Below are positions 63,944-64,000 of a stretch of 64,000 bases of DNA, in pieces. Numbering within the stretch: position 1 is the stretch's first letter; each line of letters opens with the position of its first letter. The translations under genes were made by a program, and so were the position numbers. The stretch is taken from positions 47,994-111,993 of the forward strand of contig DUON01000017.1 of NCBI GenBank assembly GCA_012838805.1, in the 5' to 3' direction. The stretch comes from Clostridiales bacterium (GTDB lineage: Bacteria; Bacillota; Clostridia; Christensenellales; DTU072). The notes beneath the pieces are model-generated. The model ran no database searches, was not told the origin of the DNA, and saw only the letters and a program-made list of their open reading frames with translations.

Positions 63944-64000
63944 ATTGTATATTCTTACTTTTTGTTGTTCGTCTATCTTGCACCACTCTTTTGCAGGATT

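Noticed and set aside
63942..64000. Minus-strand coding end at the right edge
   Set aside because: Two frames give only 8 and 18 residues before a stop, too short to support a gene.

Overview
The window is a chromosomal segment of an anaerobic, low-to-moderate GC Bacillota, most likely an uncultured gut-type member of the Clostridia. The evidence is a SpoIIID sporulation regulator; a rplU-prp-rpmA operon in which L27 carries the Prp-cleaved N-terminal extension typical of Bacillota; a two-subunit indolepyruvate:ferredoxin oxidoreductase, a rubredoxin and radical-SAM enzymes (anaerobic, ferredoxin-based chemistry); strong AGG/GGAGG ribosome binding sites with frequent TTG starts; and consensus sigma-A promoters. 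No phage, insertion sequence, CRISPR array or rRNA was seen.

Layout. 0-7.2 kb: the 3' part of a giant BspA-type leucine-rich-repeat protein. 7.3-12.9 kb: a GH2 glycosidase and a heterodimeric ABC exporter. 12.9-14.8 kb: tRNA-Gln, a TtcA-like tRNA thiolase, spoIIID and a PRC-barrel protein. 14.9-19.2 kb: citrate synthase, a membrane-anchored protein resembling a dead metallophosphoesterase, lysA and a YczE-like membrane protein. 19.2-22 kb: rplU-prp-rpmA, ogg and an NYN-domain protein. 22-30 kb: manA, a ROK kinase, the TIGR03960/TIGR03936/RNase G trio and an MGH1-like glycosidase. 30-31.6 kb: a lone Wzz-like protein. 31.7-42.4 kb: one long run with an aconitase-family hydratase, an aryl-pyruvate oxidation operon (paaK-iorA-iorB-paaK-ACT), then alr, 5-FTHF cyclo-ligase, an rsmD::coaD fusion and a coiled-coil protein. 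42.5-43.7 kb: PadR regulator plus HAAS-type membrane protein. 43.9-53.2 kb: a 2156-residue GLUG/MBG surface protein and a BspA-type lipoprotein. 53.3-53.7 kb: a puzzling structured, gene-poor island. 53.7-58.8 kb: rnj, trmR, trhP, a GT28 glycosyltransferase, bioY. 59-63.6 kb: a membrane protein on the minus strand, an RluD-family synthase, an acyl-CoA ligase, a TIM-barrel epimerase, a glutaredoxin-like protein and a rubredoxin. 63.7-64 kb: tRNA-Ser(GCT) and hairpin-rich DNA.

How it fits together. Two themes recur: RNA metabolism and modification (TtcA-like, RNase G, RNase J, RsmD, TrmR, TrhP, RluD) and a large cell-surface investment (three giant repeat proteins totalling about 5500 residues, plus sugar-active enzymes). 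The ior/paaK/ACT operon predicts oxidative conversion of aryl-pyruvates to aryl-acetyl-CoA and then aryl-acids, giving ATP and reduced ferredoxin. Citrate synthase and the aconitase-family hydratase suggest a partial oxidative TCA branch. The most unusual individual items are the RsmD-CoaD fusion, an alanine racemase that seems to start at ATT, the 370-bp island before rnj, the long hairpin that abuts the citrate synthase ribosome binding site, and the clean PadR operator. I did not find one multi-gene system that I can call new with confidence.
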